This document shows, piece after piece, positions 43,039-54,100 of a stretch of DNA of 64,000 nt. Source of the DNA: Roseibium aggregatum IAM 12614 (GTDB taxonomy: Bacteria > Pseudomonadota > Alphaproteobacteria > Rhizobiales > Stappiaceae); NCBI RefSeq assembly GCF_000168975.1, contig NZ_AAUW01000001.1:1-64000 (forward strand). The letters run 5' to 3'. The notes under the pieces were generated by a model. That model searched no databases, was not told where the DNA came from, and saw only the letters and a list, made by a program, of their open reading frames with translations. The position numbers and the translations under genes are program-made. Position 1 is the stretch's first letter; every line of letters starts with the position of its first letter.

Positions 43039-43257
43039 AGAATTCCATCTCCGCTTCATTGTTTTGGAAGCAATCGGAGGCAATTGGATTTAATTTGGGC
43101 AAAAATTATTCTTAAATAAACACGCAGTATCGCCTTGTCGCAAAAGACTAAAAACCGCCCGATTTATTTTGTGATGACGAGCGAAAGGCAGACCTGAGAT
43201 TCTTCACCAATTGTTTAGCCGCTCATACTTTCAATCTTGGAAAGTGCGGGGGAAACA

Positions 43258-45702
43258 ATGTCCAGGTTACTTACACCTTTAAAGAATGTGCGCCTGTCGG
43301 CGAAAGTCGGTGGCGGCTTCGCCGCCATGATACTCGTGGCGGCCGCGGTGGGAGCCGTCGGCACGGTCGCAATTCTCGGTCTCAGGACCCAGTCGGACGT
43401 CAGCGCGAAGGCAACAACCGCGATGGCCAACCTTCAACAGGTTGCTCAGGCGCAGGAAGCCTACCTCTCGGATCGAACGGCGGACCTGGCTGACGCGGCA
43501 AGGCTGCAGATCGATCAACTGGAAACGGCGCTTGTGACGCTCGACGGGGTTTCGGGCGCTGGAGAAGGGGAAACGGCCACCGCGGAAGCCATTGCGCTGG
43601 TCGATCAGCTCAGCGGCGAATTTGATGGTGTTGTCCAGGCGGTCGAGAACCGGCAGGCCCAGGTCGACAAGCTGCTGCGCTCCGCCGTCAATCTGGCAAC
43701 CATTGCTTCCCAGATCAACGACAAGATGAGCAAGATCCAGCGGGACGCCGGCAGCGCCGCCAAGACGGCATCCGGAACCCGTAACCGGGCCGACAAGGTC
43801 GGTCGCATGCTGTCGGATATGGAAGACCTCGTGGCCGGTCTGGAGGCTAGGATTGCCGAAGCGGAGGCCGGTGGCGAGCTGTCTTCGGAAACCGCGGCAG
43901 CCATTCTGGACGGCACGCAAAGCCTGGCCAAGACGGCGGCAAAGGCCGGTAAGCTGAAGGTGGACGGCGTCGACCCGGAACGGCTCAAGGCGCTCGCAGA
44001 TATGGCGACTGCTCTCGGTGGAAAACTGCAGAAGCCGGAAGGGGAAGGGGCTCAACCGGCGCCGGTACCGGCCGCAGTTGCCTCAAACCTCGCCTTGGGT
44101 CTGGAACAACTTCACGAACAGGCCTCGGCCTTGCGCAAGGTCGTCTACGCGGCAACGGATGAAGCCAAGTCGATTGCCGGCAAGGCAACCTCCCAGCTCG
44201 GCATTGTCGACCTGGTGAATGTGAATGTGAACAAGTACCAGAATGCGTCCCTGGAGATCCGCTCTGCGACCATGGAGTATTTCGCCGGTTTCGACACGAT
44301 CGGCGCGGATGAAGTGCTCAACCGGATCGAGACGCTGCGCTATATCGCCAACCTGTTGAAAGCGGACAGTGCCGCTTTCCCGGAAATCGCCGACGCGATT
44401 GCCGCCATTGAGGCAGAGGTTGCCACCTATGAGGCCGAGTTCGCGGCCATGGTTGCCGCCAAGGATGCGTTCGACGCCAAGCGCGAAGAGCTCGTTGCCA
44501 TATCCGGCAAGGTCCGCAGCGTCATCACGGCGCTGACCGAGGCCCAGTCCGCAGGCGCTTATGCACGGGCAGACACCGCGCTCGGGCTGATCGCGATTGC
44601 GCTGGTGGTGGCGGTTGCCGCCGGAGGTTTGCTCGCCTTTGTGCTTTCGCTCGTGATCACCCGTCCGACGCGGGCACTGACCGAAGCCATGGGGCGTCTT
44701 GCTGAAGGGGATATCGACGCCGTCATTCCCTCAACCGATCAGCGCGACGAGATCGGCGACATGAGCCGCACGGTTCAGGTGTTCCAGGAAAACGCCCGCG
44801 AACGCCTGCGCCTGGAAAGCGAAGCCGATGCCCATCGCCAGGCCCAGAATGCGCGTCAGCAGGAAGTCGAGGGTCTGATCCAGAGCTTCCGGGGAGAAAT
44901 ACAGTCGCTCCTGAGTGCGCTTGATGAAACGGCGGCGGGAATGTCCAATACGGCATCGGCACTTGGCGGCATCGCCGAGAGCAGTGCGGAACAGGCCGGC
45001 GACACCTCCCGTGTCAGTGAAGACGCCAGCATGAGCGTTGAAAACGTGGCCGGCGCGGCTGAGGAACTGTCCGCATCCATTGCCGAAATAGGAGAGCAGG
45101 TGCGCCGGTCGTCCGACATCGTTACATCGGCGACAAACGCGGTTCACGACACCAACGGCAAGGTGCAGGGACTGGCAGAAGCTGCCTCGAAGATTGGCGA
45201 AGTGGTCAGCCTGATTCAGGCGATTGCCGAACAGACCAACCTGCTGGCACTCAATGCCACCATCGAGGCCGCACGGGCAGGGGAAGCCGGCAAGGGGTTT
45301 GCCGTTGTCGCCGCCGAAGTCAAGGAACTGGCGACGCAGACGTCCAGGGCGACGGAAGAAATATCCTCCCAGATCCAGACTATCCAGAACTCCACGAGCG
45401 AGGCGGTTAAAGCCATCGGGGCAATTTCCTCAACGATGGAAGAGGTCAACGGCTATACACAGGGGATCTCGGCTGCGGTCACCCAGCAGGGGGCGGCCAC
45501 AAACGAGATTTCCGGCAATGTTCAGCGGGCAGCGCAGAGCACCCAAGCGGTGCAGACCAATATGTCCAGTCTGGCGCGGGCGGTCGACGAGACCAAGGAA
45601 GCATCAGGTGATGTCCTGGCTGCCTCCGGCGACCTGAGCAACCGCAGCCGGGCGCTGAAAGAAGGGATCGAAACCTTCCTCAACCGCGTCGCAGCAGCCT
45701 GA
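43258..45702 (+). CDS. Methyl-accepting chemotaxis protein with long helical sensor
   Basis: The ATG at 43258 follows GCGGGGGAAACA. The 814-residue receptor has TM1 (about 20-42), a long periplasmic part of about 390 residues, TM2 (about 440-465), HAMP and a signalling domain. The periplasmic part is Ala-rich and mostly helical (repeated [20 protein letters not shown] heptads), suggesting an HBM/4-helix-bundle type sensor rather than CACHE. The signalling tip [20 protein letters not shown] begins near residue 658. No CheR tether is evident. It is transcribed away from the hydroxylase pair. A sensed aromatic or acid ligand is inference. Confidence 0.9.
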   Translation: MSRLLTPLKNVRLSAKVGGGFAAMILVAAAVGAVGTVAILGLRTQSDVSAKATTAMANLQQVAQAQEAYLSDRTADLADAARLQIDQLETALVTLDGVSGAGEGETATAEAIALVDQLSGEFDGVVQAVENRQAQVDKLLRSAVNLATIASQINDKMSKIQRDAGSAAKTASGTRNRADKVGRMLSDMEDLVAGLEARIAEAEAGGELSSETAAAILDGTQSLAKTAAKAGKLKVDGVDPERLKALADMATALGGKLQKPEGEGAQPAPVPAAVASNLALGLEQLHEQASALRKVVYAATDEAKSIAGKATSQLGIVDLVNVNVNKYQNASLEIRSATMEYFAGFDTIGADEVLNRIETLRYIANLLKADSAAFPEIADAIAAIEAEVATYEAEFAAMVAAKDAFDAKREELVAISGKVRSVITALTEAQSAGAYARADTALGLIAIALVVAVAAGGLLAFVLSLVITRPTRALTEAMGRLAEGDIDAVIPSTDQRDEIGDMSRTVQVFQENARERLRLESEADAHRQAQNARQQEVEGLIQSFRGEIQSLLSALDETAAGMSNTASALGGIAESSAEQAGDTSRVSEDASMSVENVAGAAEELSASIAEIGEQVRRSSDIVTSATNAVHDTNGKVQGLAEAASKIGEVVSLIQAIAEQTNLLALNATIEAARAGEAGKGFAVVAAEVKELATQTSRATEEISSQIQTIQNSTSEAVKAIGAISSTMEEVNGYTQGISAAVTQQGAATNEISGNVQRAAQSTQAVQTNMSSLARAVDETKEASGDVLAASGDLSNRSRALKEGIETFLNRVAAA

Positions 45703-45727
45703 CTTCAACCGGGCCAGACAGCAGATG

Positions 45728-45766
45728 GACGCCTCGCCGGCATGGTCGCCGGTGGGGCGTCTTTTT
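45728..45766 (+). terminator. Intrinsic terminator after the second chemoreceptor gene
   Basis: GACGCCTCGCCGG (45728-45740) pairs with CCGGTGGGGCGTC-type sequence (45749-45761), with two imperfect positions, and is followed by five T. It lies 25 bases after the stop codon. Confidence 0.75.
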
Positions 45767-45888
45767 CGTGCTTGAAAAACGCGTGCGGTTCGCGACAGCT
45801 TCTTTTCAGTACCGGCACAGGACTTTTCCGGTGTTGGCGGTTTCCTTGCCGATGGGGATCCGCGACAATGGGTGCCTGACATAAGAAT

Positions 45889-45943
45889 GATATTGCAACT
45901 CATTCGCAAAAACTTGACAGTTGCGAATGAGTTGCAATATCAC
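45889..45943 (+). promoter_or_regulatory. sit promoter with paired Mur/Fur-like boxes
   Basis: A perfect 21-bp inverted repeat has its arms at 45889-45909 and 45921-45941. Each arm contains TTGCAACTCATTCGCAA or its complement, itself a near-palindrome TTGC-N9-GCAA. The 11-base spacer holds TTGACA (45914-45919), a consensus -35 element. About 17 bases on, ATATCA/TATCAC is a weak -10. Bound regulators would cover both elements. In Rhizobium leguminosarum, sitABCD is repressed by the Mn-sensing Fur homologue Mur at two Mur-responsive sequences, which this layout matches. Confidence 0.85.
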
Positions 45944-45970
45944 TTGCAGAAGTGATCTTGATACCGGGAT

Positions 45971-46879
45971 ATGGTGATGCTGAAAAAACTCGTTCTGACG
46001 GTCTCTCTCGCGGCGATTGCTGCTGGACCGGCAACGGCTGCCTTCGCAAAGGACAAGATGAAGGTGGTGACCACCTTCACCGTTCTTGCCGACATGGCGC
46101 AAAATGTTGCCGGTGAGGCTGCCGACGTGGTGTCCATCACGAAACCGGGCGCGGAAATTCACGGCTATGAGCCGACGCCGCAGGACATCGTCCGGGCCTC
46201 CGATGCGGACCTGATCCTGTGGAACGGCATGAACCTTGAGCGTTGGTTCGAACAGTTCCTGTCCAACCTAGGGGAGATCCCGTCGGTAACGTTGACGGAA
46301 GGGATCGAGCAGATCTCGATTGCGGCAGGCTCCTATGAGGGCAAGCCGAATCCGCATGCCTGGATGGGGCTGGACAATGCGTTGATCTATATCGACAATA
46401 TTTCCAAGGCATTCGCCGAATACGACCCGGACAACGCGGCCACCTATGCCGCCAACGCAGAGACCTACAAGACCAGGTTGCGCGAAACCATCGAGCCGCT
46501 GCGCCAGGCCGTCGCCGGCATTCCGGAAGACAAGCGCTGGCTGGTGACCTGTGAAGGCGCATTCAGCTACCTTGCTCGCGATTTTGGCATGAAGGAGCTT
46601 TATCTCTGGCCGATCAATGCCGATCAGGTCGGCACGCCGCAGCAGGTCCGCTCGGTGATTGATGGGGTGCGCGAACACGACATTCCGGTCGTCTTCTGCG
46701 AGAGCACGGTCAATACCTCGCCTGCCAAGCAAGTGGCGCGGGAAACCGGTGCAAGATACGGCGGCGATCTTTACGTCGATTCCCTGAGTGAGGCGAACGG
46801 CAAGGTGCCAACGTATCTCGATCTGCTCAAGGTCACATCGAGCACGGTTGTCGACGGACTGAAATCCACCGCCGAATAA
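45971..46879 (+). CDS. sitA: Mn/Fe ABC transporter substrate-binding protein (SitA-like)
   Basis: A 302-residue cluster A-I receptor with a signal peptide (about 1-27, LVLTVSLAAIAAGPATAAFA). The metal ligands are H64 (EIHGYEPTPQD), H129 (NPHAWM), E195 (CEGAF) and D270 (YVDSLSE). His-His-Glu-Asp is the Mn/Fe-type site; zinc receptors have a third His in place of Glu. It lacks a His-rich loop. The start is ATG 45971, with ATG 45977 as a close alternative; neither has a strong ribosome site. It leads sitABCD under the Mur-like boxes. Confidence 0.92.
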   Translation: MVMLKKLVLTVSLAAIAAGPATAAFAKDKMKVVTTFTVLADMAQNVAGEAADVVSITKPGAEIHGYEPTPQDIVRASDADLILWNGMNLERWFEQFLSNLGEIPSVTLTEGIEQISIAAGSYEGKPNPHAWMGLDNALIYIDNISKAFAEYDPDNAATYAANAETYKTRLRETIEPLRQAVAGIPEDKRWLVTCEGAFSYLARDFGMKELYLWPINADQVGTPQQVRSVIDGVREHDIPVVFCESTVNTSPAKQVARETGARYGGDLYVDSLSEANGKVPTYLDLLKVTSSTVVDGLKSTAE

Positions 46880-46982
46880 AGCACCGTATCAGGGGGGGAG
46901 GCCGATACCGCCTTGATTGTGTCGCAGGAACTGCGGAATGTACTGGAAAGTGTAAATGCTGAACGTCATCAAGGAGCCGGTT

Positions 46983-47855
46983 ATGGAAATGCCCAACGTC
47001 AGGGACGATGACGGAATTGCAGCCGAGGACGTGACCGTTACCTACCGCAATGGGCACACGGCACTCTGGAATGCCACTTTCTCGATTCCCCGCGGAACCG
47101 TCACGGCTCTTGTCGGAGTGAACGGCGCAGGCAAATCGACCCTGTTCAAGGCCATCATGGGGTTCGTTCCGGCGGCCAAGGGGCGCATCCGCATCCTGGA
47201 TATGCCCGTACGGGAAGCGCTGAAGAAAAACCTCGTTGCCTATGTGCCCCAGTCGGAAGAGGTCGACTGGTCATTCCCCGTCCTCGTGGAGGACGTGGTG
47301 ATGATGGGCCGCTATGGCCACATGGGCTTTTTGCGCCGGCCGAAACCGGCTGACCATGCGGCTGTCGATCAGGCGCTGGCGCGCGTGAACATGCAGGATT
47401 TCCGGCATCGGCAGATCGGGGAACTCTCCGGTGGACAGCGCAAGCGTGTCTTTCTTGCCCGCGCTCTTGCCCAGGACGGGCAGGTGATCCTTCTGGATGA
47501 GCCATTCACCGGCGTCGACGTTAAAACCGAAGAACAGATCATTACCTTGCTGCGGGAAATGCAGGCAGAGGGCAGGGTGATGCTGGTCTCGACGCACAAC
47601 CTCGGGTCCGTGCCCGAATTCTGCGACAGGACGGTGCTGGTCAAGGGAACGGTGCTGGACTACGGACCAACCGCCACAACCTTCACCCGAGTGAACCTGG
47701 AAAAGGCCTTTGGTGGCGTATTGCGCCATTTCACCATTTCCGACCAGACACTGCACACCGACGGCGATCAGCGAACGGTGACCATTCTGACCGACGACGA
47801 GCGTCCGTTCGTTCAATATGGCGACAAGGTGCAGGTCAGGGAGGGGCGCGACTGA
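46983..47855 (+). CDS. sitB: Mn/Fe ABC transporter ATPase (SitB-like)
   Basis: ATG 46983 follows AAGGAG; an ATG nine codons earlier lacks a site. The 290-residue protein has Walker A GVNGAGKS, signature LSGGQ and Walker B VILLDEPF. It keeps the family motif [20 protein letters not shown]. It powers metal import from the cytoplasmic face. A C-terminal extension of about 40 residues ([20 protein letters not shown] onward) goes beyond the nucleotide-binding domain. Its stop overlaps the next start (TGATG). Confidence 0.92.
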   Translation: MEMPNVRDDDGIAAEDVTVTYRNGHTALWNATFSIPRGTVTALVGVNGAGKSTLFKAIMGFVPAAKGRIRILDMPVREALKKNLVAYVPQSEEVDWSFPVLVEDVVMMGRYGHMGFLRRPKPADHAAVDQALARVNMQDFRHRQIGELSGGQRKRVFLARALAQDGQVILLDEPFTGVDVKTEEQIITLLREMQAEGRVMLVSTHNLGSVPEFCDRTVLVKGTVLDYGPTATTFTRVNLEKAFGGVLRHFTISDQTLHTDGDQRTVTILTDDERPFVQYGDKVQVREGRD

Positions 47856-48766
47856 TGGAGCCTTTCAGTTTCGCCTATCTGCTTGAACCCTTTCAATACA
47901 GCTACATGACCAATGCCATGTGGGTGTCTGCGCTTGTCGGCGGCGTTTGCGCCTTTCTGTCGTCCTACCTGATGCTGAAGGGCTGGTCGCTGATCGGCGA
48001 TGCCCTGTCTCACTCGGTCGTGCCGGGCGTCGCAGGCGCCTATATCCTGGGTCTGCCGTTTTCGCTCGGCGCGTTTCTCGCCGGCGGGCTTGCGGCCGGT
48101 GCCATGCTGTTCCTGTCAGAACGCTCGGGCCTCAAGGTCGATGTGATCATCGGGCTCATCTTCACCTCCTTCTTCGGCCTTGGCCTCTTCATCGTTTCCA
48201 TCAGCCCGACATCGGTCTCGGTGCAGACGATCACCATGGGCAATATTCTGGCAATCACGCCGGAAGACACCTTGCAACTGGCCATCATCGGCTTCGTGTC
48301 GCTGGCGATCCTGACGCTGAAGTGGAAAGATCTGATGGTCACCTTCTTCGATGAGAGCCACGCCCGCACAATCGGATTGAGGCCCGGTCTTCTGAAGGCA
48401 GTCTTCTTCGTGCTTCTGTCCGCGTCCGTTGTTGCAGCCATGCAGACAGTCGGCGCCTTTCTGGTCATCGCAATGGTGGTGACGCCCGGTGCGACGGCCT
48501 ATCTCCTGTGCGACCGCTTCCCGCGCCTCATACTGACGTCCGTGGCCATCGGCACCCTGACGAGTTTTGCGGGGGCCTATATCAGCTACTTTCTGGACGG
48601 GGCGACCGGCGGCATCATCGTCACCCTGCAGACGCTGGTGTTTCTGATCACCTTCGTGCTGGCGCCAAAACACGGCCTTCTGGCCGCCCGCCGCAAATCG
48701 GCAGAGGCCCTGCGCCGCGGATATCCCCTGGAAGCGGCGCAATCGGAAACGGGAGATCAGGCGTGA
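47855..48766 (+). CDS. sitC: Mn/Fe ABC transporter permease (SitC-like)
   Basis: A 303-residue ABC-3 family permease with eight or nine predicted helices. Conserved are SLIGDALSHSVVPGVAGAY near residues 50-70 and the metal-ABC pattern AFLVIAMVVTPGATAYLL near 205-222. It shares single-base overlaps with the genes on both sides. Two paralogous permeases in tandem are characteristic of SitABCD, in contrast to ZnuABC with one. Confidence 0.92.
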   Translation: MEPFSFAYLLEPFQYSYMTNAMWVSALVGGVCAFLSSYLMLKGWSLIGDALSHSVVPGVAGAYILGLPFSLGAFLAGGLAAGAMLFLSERSGLKVDVIIGLIFTSFFGLGLFIVSISPTSVSVQTITMGNILAITPEDTLQLAIIGFVSLAILTLKWKDLMVTFFDESHARTIGLRPGLLKAVFFVLLSASVVAAMQTVGAFLVIAMVVTPGATAYLLCDRFPRLILTSVAIGTLTSFAGAYISYFLDGATGGIIVTLQTLVFLITFVLAPKHGLLAARRKSAEALRRGYPLEAAQSETGDQA

Positions 48767-49617
48767 TGGATCTCGACACCCTTCTGCTGCCGTTCAAGTT
48801 TCCCTTCATGCAGAACGCGTTCCTCATCTGTGTGATCGTGTCGATCCCGACGGCTCTGCTGTCCTGTTTTCTGGTCATCAAGGGCTGGGCCCTGATGGGG
48901 GATGCCGTCAGCCATGCGGTGCTGCCCGGCATTGTGCTCGCCTATATCCTCGGCATTCCGTTGATCATCGGCGCCTTTGCCGCCGGCATGATCTGTGCCG
49001 TCCTGACGGGTTATCTGTCGGGCAACAGCCGGGTCAAGCAGGACACGGTGATGGGCGTCGTCTTTTCCGGCATGTTCGGCGTCGGCATCGTGCTCTATGT
49101 CTCGATCCGCACGAACGCCCATCTGGACCATATCCTGTTCGGCAATATGCTTGGCGTGGAACGTCATGAGCTGATCACCGCCGGGGTTATCGCCCTCTTC
49201 GTCGGTGGTGCGCTGGTGCTCAAGTGGAAAGATCTGCTGCTGCACAGTTTCGACCCTGCCCAGGCGCAGGCCTCAGGCTTGCCGGTCCAGGTGCTGCACT
49301 ATGGGCTTCTGGCAGCACTGTCCCTGACCATTGTTGCCACTTTGTCGGCTGCGGGTCTCATTCTGGCGGTCGCATTGCTGATCGCACCGGGGGCAATTGC
49401 ATTCCTGCTGGTCCGCACCTTCAAGACGATGCTCTACGTCGCGGTGCTGGTCTGCATGGCCTCGATGGTGGCCGGCACCTACGCCAGCTTTTTCCTCGAC
49501 AGTGCACCGGCTCCCACGATCGTGCTCATTCTGACAGCGGTTTTCCTTGCAGCTTTCGCCCGCCGTCAGGTGCTGACCCGTCAGGCATCCTTGCGCCGTG
49601 CGGACGATGCGGCGTAG
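48766..49617 (+). CDS. sitD: Mn/Fe ABC transporter permease (SitD-like)
   Basis: ATG 48766 overlaps the sitC stop; GTG 48763 is an alternative. An apparent longer frame from 48508 lies inside sitC. The 283-residue protein parallels SitC: WALMGDAVSHAVLPGIVLAY and GLILAVALLIAPGAIAFLL. It would form the translocation pore with SitC. It ends the operon; no terminator is obvious in the following 300 bases. Confidence 0.92.
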   Translation: MDLDTLLLPFKFPFMQNAFLICVIVSIPTALLSCFLVIKGWALMGDAVSHAVLPGIVLAYILGIPLIIGAFAAGMICAVLTGYLSGNSRVKQDTVMGVVFSGMFGVGIVLYVSIRTNAHLDHILFGNMLGVERHELITAGVIALFVGGALVLKWKDLLLHSFDPAQAQASGLPVQVLHYGLLAALSLTIVATLSAAGLILAVALLIAPGAIAFLLVRTFKTMLYVAVLVCMASMVAGTYASFFLDSAPAPTIVLILTAVFLAAFARRQVLTRQASLRRADDAA

Positions 49618-49920
49618 CAGCCTGCCGCCCTCATTCTGAAACGCCCCGCGCTCAAGACGGCCAGCACTGGTTCCCGGCAGTTTCGACGCTATCTGGGTAG
49701 GAAGCCCGGTCTTGAACGGCTTCGATGACATTTCGAGGCCGGGCTCTATATCCTGGCCAGGATCGAGAAGAGGGAACAATTCTTGAGCGTCAATCTGTGC
49801 TGCTCCGCTTACAAATTTGTACACCTTATCGATTGTTGGAATACGGGATTTGCCGTAGAAAACCAGCTTCCGCATACAACCGTTATCGGCAGTGCCGGCA
49901 AGTTCTGATCGGAGTTCCAA
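49618..49920. other. Gap between sitD and the efflux operon
   Basis: A stretch of 303 bases without a gene. It contains the perfect palindrome listed at 49810-49821 and must hold the efflux promoter. No terminator with a T-run was found for sitD. Confidence 0.5.
49810..49821. promoter_or_regulatory. Perfect 12-bp palindrome upstream of the RND efflux operon
   Basis: TACAAATTTGTA lies 100 bases before the adaptor start codon, within an AT-rich patch. Its position suits a TetR- or MarR-type efflux repressor. No regulator gene is adjacent. Confidence 0.45.
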
Positions 49921-51099
49921 TTGTCAACCTGGAAACAGCTCGTCCTCACACTTCTGGTCGTCATCGTGGCCGCCGGGCTTTGGGTTCGCTTCTATCCGGG
50001 TGCCGGTGCGCAGCTCAGCGCCTGGGGCATCGATTGGCTGGATTTTGCCGTGGCCGACGCGACGCCGGAACAGGGCGACAAACCGCGCCGTGGCCGGGGA
50101 GGGCCGCAAGGGGCGGTCGTCGCAACTCCGGTGGTCGAGATCACCATCAATGACCGCTTGTCCGCCATCGGCACCAGCACGGCGCTGCAGTCCGTGGCCG
50201 TGACACCCTATACCAGTGGCCGCATGACCGAGGTTCTGGTCAAGTCCGGCGCCACGGTGAAAGCGGGCGACGCCATTGCCAAACTGGATCTGGACGCCGA
50301 GCAGATCGCCGTTGAGCGGGCGGCTAATGCCCTCAAGGATGCCGAGGCCCGGTTGCAGCGCATGCAGGTGCTGCGCAAGACCAACACCGCCACCGCCGTG
50401 CAGGTGACCGATGCGGAGCTTTCGGTGGATAACGCGCGACTGCAACTGCGCGAAGCCGAACTGGCGCTGTCGCGCCGCTCCATCGAAACGCCCATCGGCG
50501 GCGTTGTCGGTATTCTGCCCATCACCGCGGGCAACTATGTTTCGTCGCAAACCGTCATCGCAACCATCGATGACCGCAGCGAAATTCTCGTCGATTTCTG
50601 GGTGCCGGAGCGCTATGCGGCGGCCATTACGGTCGGCTCCCCGATCACCGCCACGTCGGTTGCGCGCCCCGGGGAAACCTTCGAAGGTGTCATAAGTGCC
50701 GTCGACAACCGCATCGATATCGACAGCCGGACCCTCCAGGTTCGTGCGCGTTTTCCGAACAAGGCCGACAAGCTGAGAGCCGGCATGTCGTTCCAGGTTT
50801 CGATGAAGTTTCCTGGCGACAAGTACCCGGCGGTCGATCCGCTGGCCGTGCAATGGGGATCGGACGGCGCCTTTGTCTGGGCGGTGCGCGACGGCAAGGG
50901 CGTGCGCGTTCCGGTCAGCATCATTCAGCGCAACACCGACAGCGTTCTGGTTGATGCTGAGCTGACCGTAAACGACGAAGTCGTGACCGAAGGCATTCAT
51001 CTGGTGCGCAACGGTGCCGAGCTGACGGTTGCAGACCGCAAGCAGGCACCGGCTTCCGATATGCCGGTAGCGCCTGTTTCCAGCGGAAGCGGTTCCTGA
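49921..51099 (+). CDS. RND efflux periplasmic adaptor subunit, TTG start
   Basis: Start is TTG 49921, preceded by CGGAG at good distance; no ATG gives the N-terminal anchor. The 392-residue membrane-fusion protein has an uncleaved or signal-like N-terminal helix (residues 6-23). The lipoyl halves are about 85-115 and 165-205 (VKSGATVKAGDAIAKLDLDA, RRSIETPIGGVVGILPITAG), separated by an alpha-hairpin. The beta-barrel and membrane-proximal domains follow. It links the RND transporter at 51131 to an outer-membrane channel. A Gly/Arg-rich linker (KPRRGRGGPQG) lies before the lipoyl domain. Confidence 0.88.
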   Translation: MSTWKQLVLTLLVVIVAAGLWVRFYPGAGAQLSAWGIDWLDFAVADATPEQGDKPRRGRGGPQGAVVATPVVEITINDRLSAIGTSTALQSVAVTPYTSGRMTEVLVKSGATVKAGDAIAKLDLDAEQIAVERAANALKDAEARLQRMQVLRKTNTATAVQVTDAELSVDNARLQLREAELALSRRSIETPIGGVVGILPITAGNYVSSQTVIATIDDRSEILVDFWVPERYAAAITVGSPITATSVARPGETFEGVISAVDNRIDIDSRTLQVRARFPNKADKLRAGMSFQVSMKFPGDKYPAVDPLAVQWGSDGAFVWAVRDGKGVRVPVSIIQRNTDSVLVDAELTVNDEVVTEGIHLVRNGAELTVADRKQAPASDMPVAPVSSGSGS

Positions 51100-51130
51100 A
51101 GTCTGACCTGAAGGTCTTGGAGAGATTGCC

Positions 51131-54100
51131 ATGCAGATGGACCGTTTGAAGCAATTGGGCATCACCGGCCTGTTCGTCCGGCGCCCGGTTCTTGCCTTCG
51201 TGATCAACATGCTGATCGTGGTCGCAGGCATCGCGGCAATTTTCGGCATCGAAGTGCGCGAACTGCCCGATGTCGACCGCCCGGTCATCACCGTCAGCAC
51301 GAATTATCCGGCCGCCGCCGCCGAAACCATTGACCGCGAAGTGACCGGTGTCATCGAAGGCGCCGTGGCGCGTGTGTCCGGCGTCAAGGCGATCTCCTCC
51401 TCCTCCTCCTTTGGCCGCAGCCGCGTGACGGTGGAATTTGCCGACGATGTCGATCTCGACGTTGCCGCATCCGACATGCGCGATGCGCTCGGACGTATTA
51501 CCAACGACCTGCCGGAAGACGCCGAGCCGTCCCGTATCATCAAGGCGGACGCCAATGCCCAGCCGGTCTTGCGCCTGGGGGTGACCTCCGATCGCATGTC
51601 GGTCGAGGACATGACGGTGCTGGTGGAAGACGAGATTTCCGACGCACTGGCCGCTGTTCCGGGTGTCGCGGATGTCCAGGTCTATGGCGACCGCGACAAG
51701 ATCTTCCGCATCGATATCGATCAGGCCAAGATGGCCAGTCTCAATCTGACCATCGCCGATGTGGCAAAGGCTCTGTCGTCGATGGCCTTCGATACGCCAG
51801 CGGGCTCGCTTACCAGTCAGAACCAGGATCTGATCGTGCGGGCGACAGCGTCCATCGACACTCCGGAAGAATTCGAAAGCGTCATCATCAACCGCCGGGC
51901 CAGACTTCGCGACTTCGTAACGGTGACGCTTGGCCCTGATCTCGGCCAGACCCAGCTCCGCGCCAACGGCAAGTCCGGCATTGGCCTTGGCATCATTCGT
52001 TCGGCCCAGTCGAACACTCTGGAGATTTCGGAAGGCGTGCGCGCCGCGGTCGACAGTATCCAGGAAAATCTGCCGGACGGCATGACCATCGAGGTCACCA
52101 GCGATGACGCCACCTTCATCAACGGCGCCATTCATGAAGTCGAGATTGCCCTGGCCATCTCGGTCAGCATCGTTTTGCTGATCATCTTCATTTTCCTGTG
52201 GGACTGGCGGGCGACCATCATACCCGGGGTGTCCCTGCCTGTGGCGCTGATCGGCACACTGGCGGCAATCTATCTTGCCGGCTTCTCCATCAACATCCTC
52301 ACGCTGCTGGCTCTGGTACTGGCAACCGGCCTTGTGGTGGACGATGCCATCGTGGTGCTGGAAAACATCGTCCGCCGGCGCAACGAGGGGATCGGCCCCC
52401 GGGCGGCGGCGGTTCTGGGGGCCGAAGAGGTCTTCTTCGCGGTGCTGGCAACCACGGCAACGCTGATCGCCGTCTTTGTGCCGCTGTCTTTCCTGCCGGG
52501 GCAGACCGGAGGGCTGTTCCGCGAATTCGGCTTCGTGCTTGCGATTGCCGTGTTCCTGTCGTCCATCGTCGCGCTGTCGCTCTGTCCCATGCTGGCCTCG
52601 CGCATCCTCAAGAGCAAACCCGGCGGGCAGGCCAGCGATCACGGCGGTGCCGCGGGTGGACTCGGGCGGTTTCTGAGCGGGCTCTACCGGCGCTGCCTGC
52701 ATGCCTGCCTCGACGCACCGATTGTGGTCGTCGCCGTCTCGCTGCTGTTCGCTGCAACCGCAGGCGTGCTGTTTCCGACCATCAAGACGGAGCTGACGCC
52801 GACCGAAGACCGCTCGATAGCCTTCATGCGCATTTCTGCGCCCCAGGGCGTCAGTCTGGATTACCTGTCGCAGCAGATGCGCGACATTGAAAATCTGCTA
52901 GAGCCTTACCGGGATAACGGCGAGATCATCAGCACCTTCTCCATTGCGGGCACCGGCGGTTCGAAAAACAGCGGCTTCATCGTCATGCGTCTGGCGCCCT
53001 GGGATGAACGCGAGCGCTCGCAGCAGCAGATCCTTTCGGAAGTCAGTTCGCTGGTGCGCAATGTCCCGGGCGTGCGGGCCTTCGCCTTCCAGCCCAACAG
53101 CCTCGGCATTCGCGGGGCCGGCTCCGGGCTTCAGTTTGCCGTTGCCGGCAGCAACGATTATGCGACCCTGGGCGCAACGGCCGACAAGATCGTCTCCGCG
53201 ATGGAACAGGACCCGCGGTTCCGCCAGGTGCGGCTTTCCACCGAAGCGACACAGCCGCAGCTTTCCGTTTCCATCGACCGGGAGCGAGCCTCCGACCTCG
53301 GCATCGATATCAACGGCCTGGGCACGGCCATGCAGGCCATGCTGGACGGCCGCAAGATCGGGCAGGTCTTCATCAACGACCAGGCCTATGACGTGAAGTT
53401 CGTATCCACCTCCAACCCGATCAACGACCCGACGGACATGGAGAACATCTTCATCAAGACAGGCGACGGCCGCTTCGTCCCCGTCTCGACCATCGCCAGC
53501 CTGGTGGAAAAGGCCGTGCCGCCGGCGCTTGCCCGCGAGCAGCAGTTGCGCTCCGTTGCCATCACGGCAGGCCTTGCGGACGATTTCGCCCTCGGCAACG
53601 CCTATGAGGAAGCGCTGAAGATCGCAGAGCCGCTGCTGCCGCCCGGTGCCCGCATCGTGCCGCTGGCGGAAACGGCAACGCTGGGGGAACAGTCGTCCTC
53701 CATGGCGCGCACTTTCGGCTTTGCGATTGTCATCATCCTGCTTGTGCTGGCGGCCCAGTTCGAGAGCTTCATCAGCGCGCTCATCATCATGGCAACGGTG
53801 CCGCTCGGCCTGGCCTGCGCAGTCTTTGCCATGCTGCTCACCGGAACGACGCTCAACGTCTATTCCCAGATCGGCCTGGTGCTGCTTGTGGGCATCATGG
53901 CGAAGAACGGCATCCTGATCGTGGAATTCGCCAATCAGTTGCGCGATCGCGGGCAGGGGCTGCGCGAGGCAATCGAAAACGCCTCCAACATCCGCCTGAG
54001 GCCGGTGATGATGACCATGATCTGCACCATCGTCGGCGGCGTTCCGCTGATCATGGCCAGTGGAGCCGGGGCGGAAGCGCGCATTGCTCTGGGGTTCGTC

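Noticed and set aside
45971..49617. Zinc importer ZnuABC
   Set aside because: The third metal ligand is Glu, there is no His-rich loop, and there are two permeases, so a Mn/Fe SitABCD type is favoured.
50921..52702. 593-residue minus-strand frame over the RND genes
   Set aside because: His/Arg/Gln-rich antisense composition with no domain; the plus strand encodes well-conserved efflux proteins.
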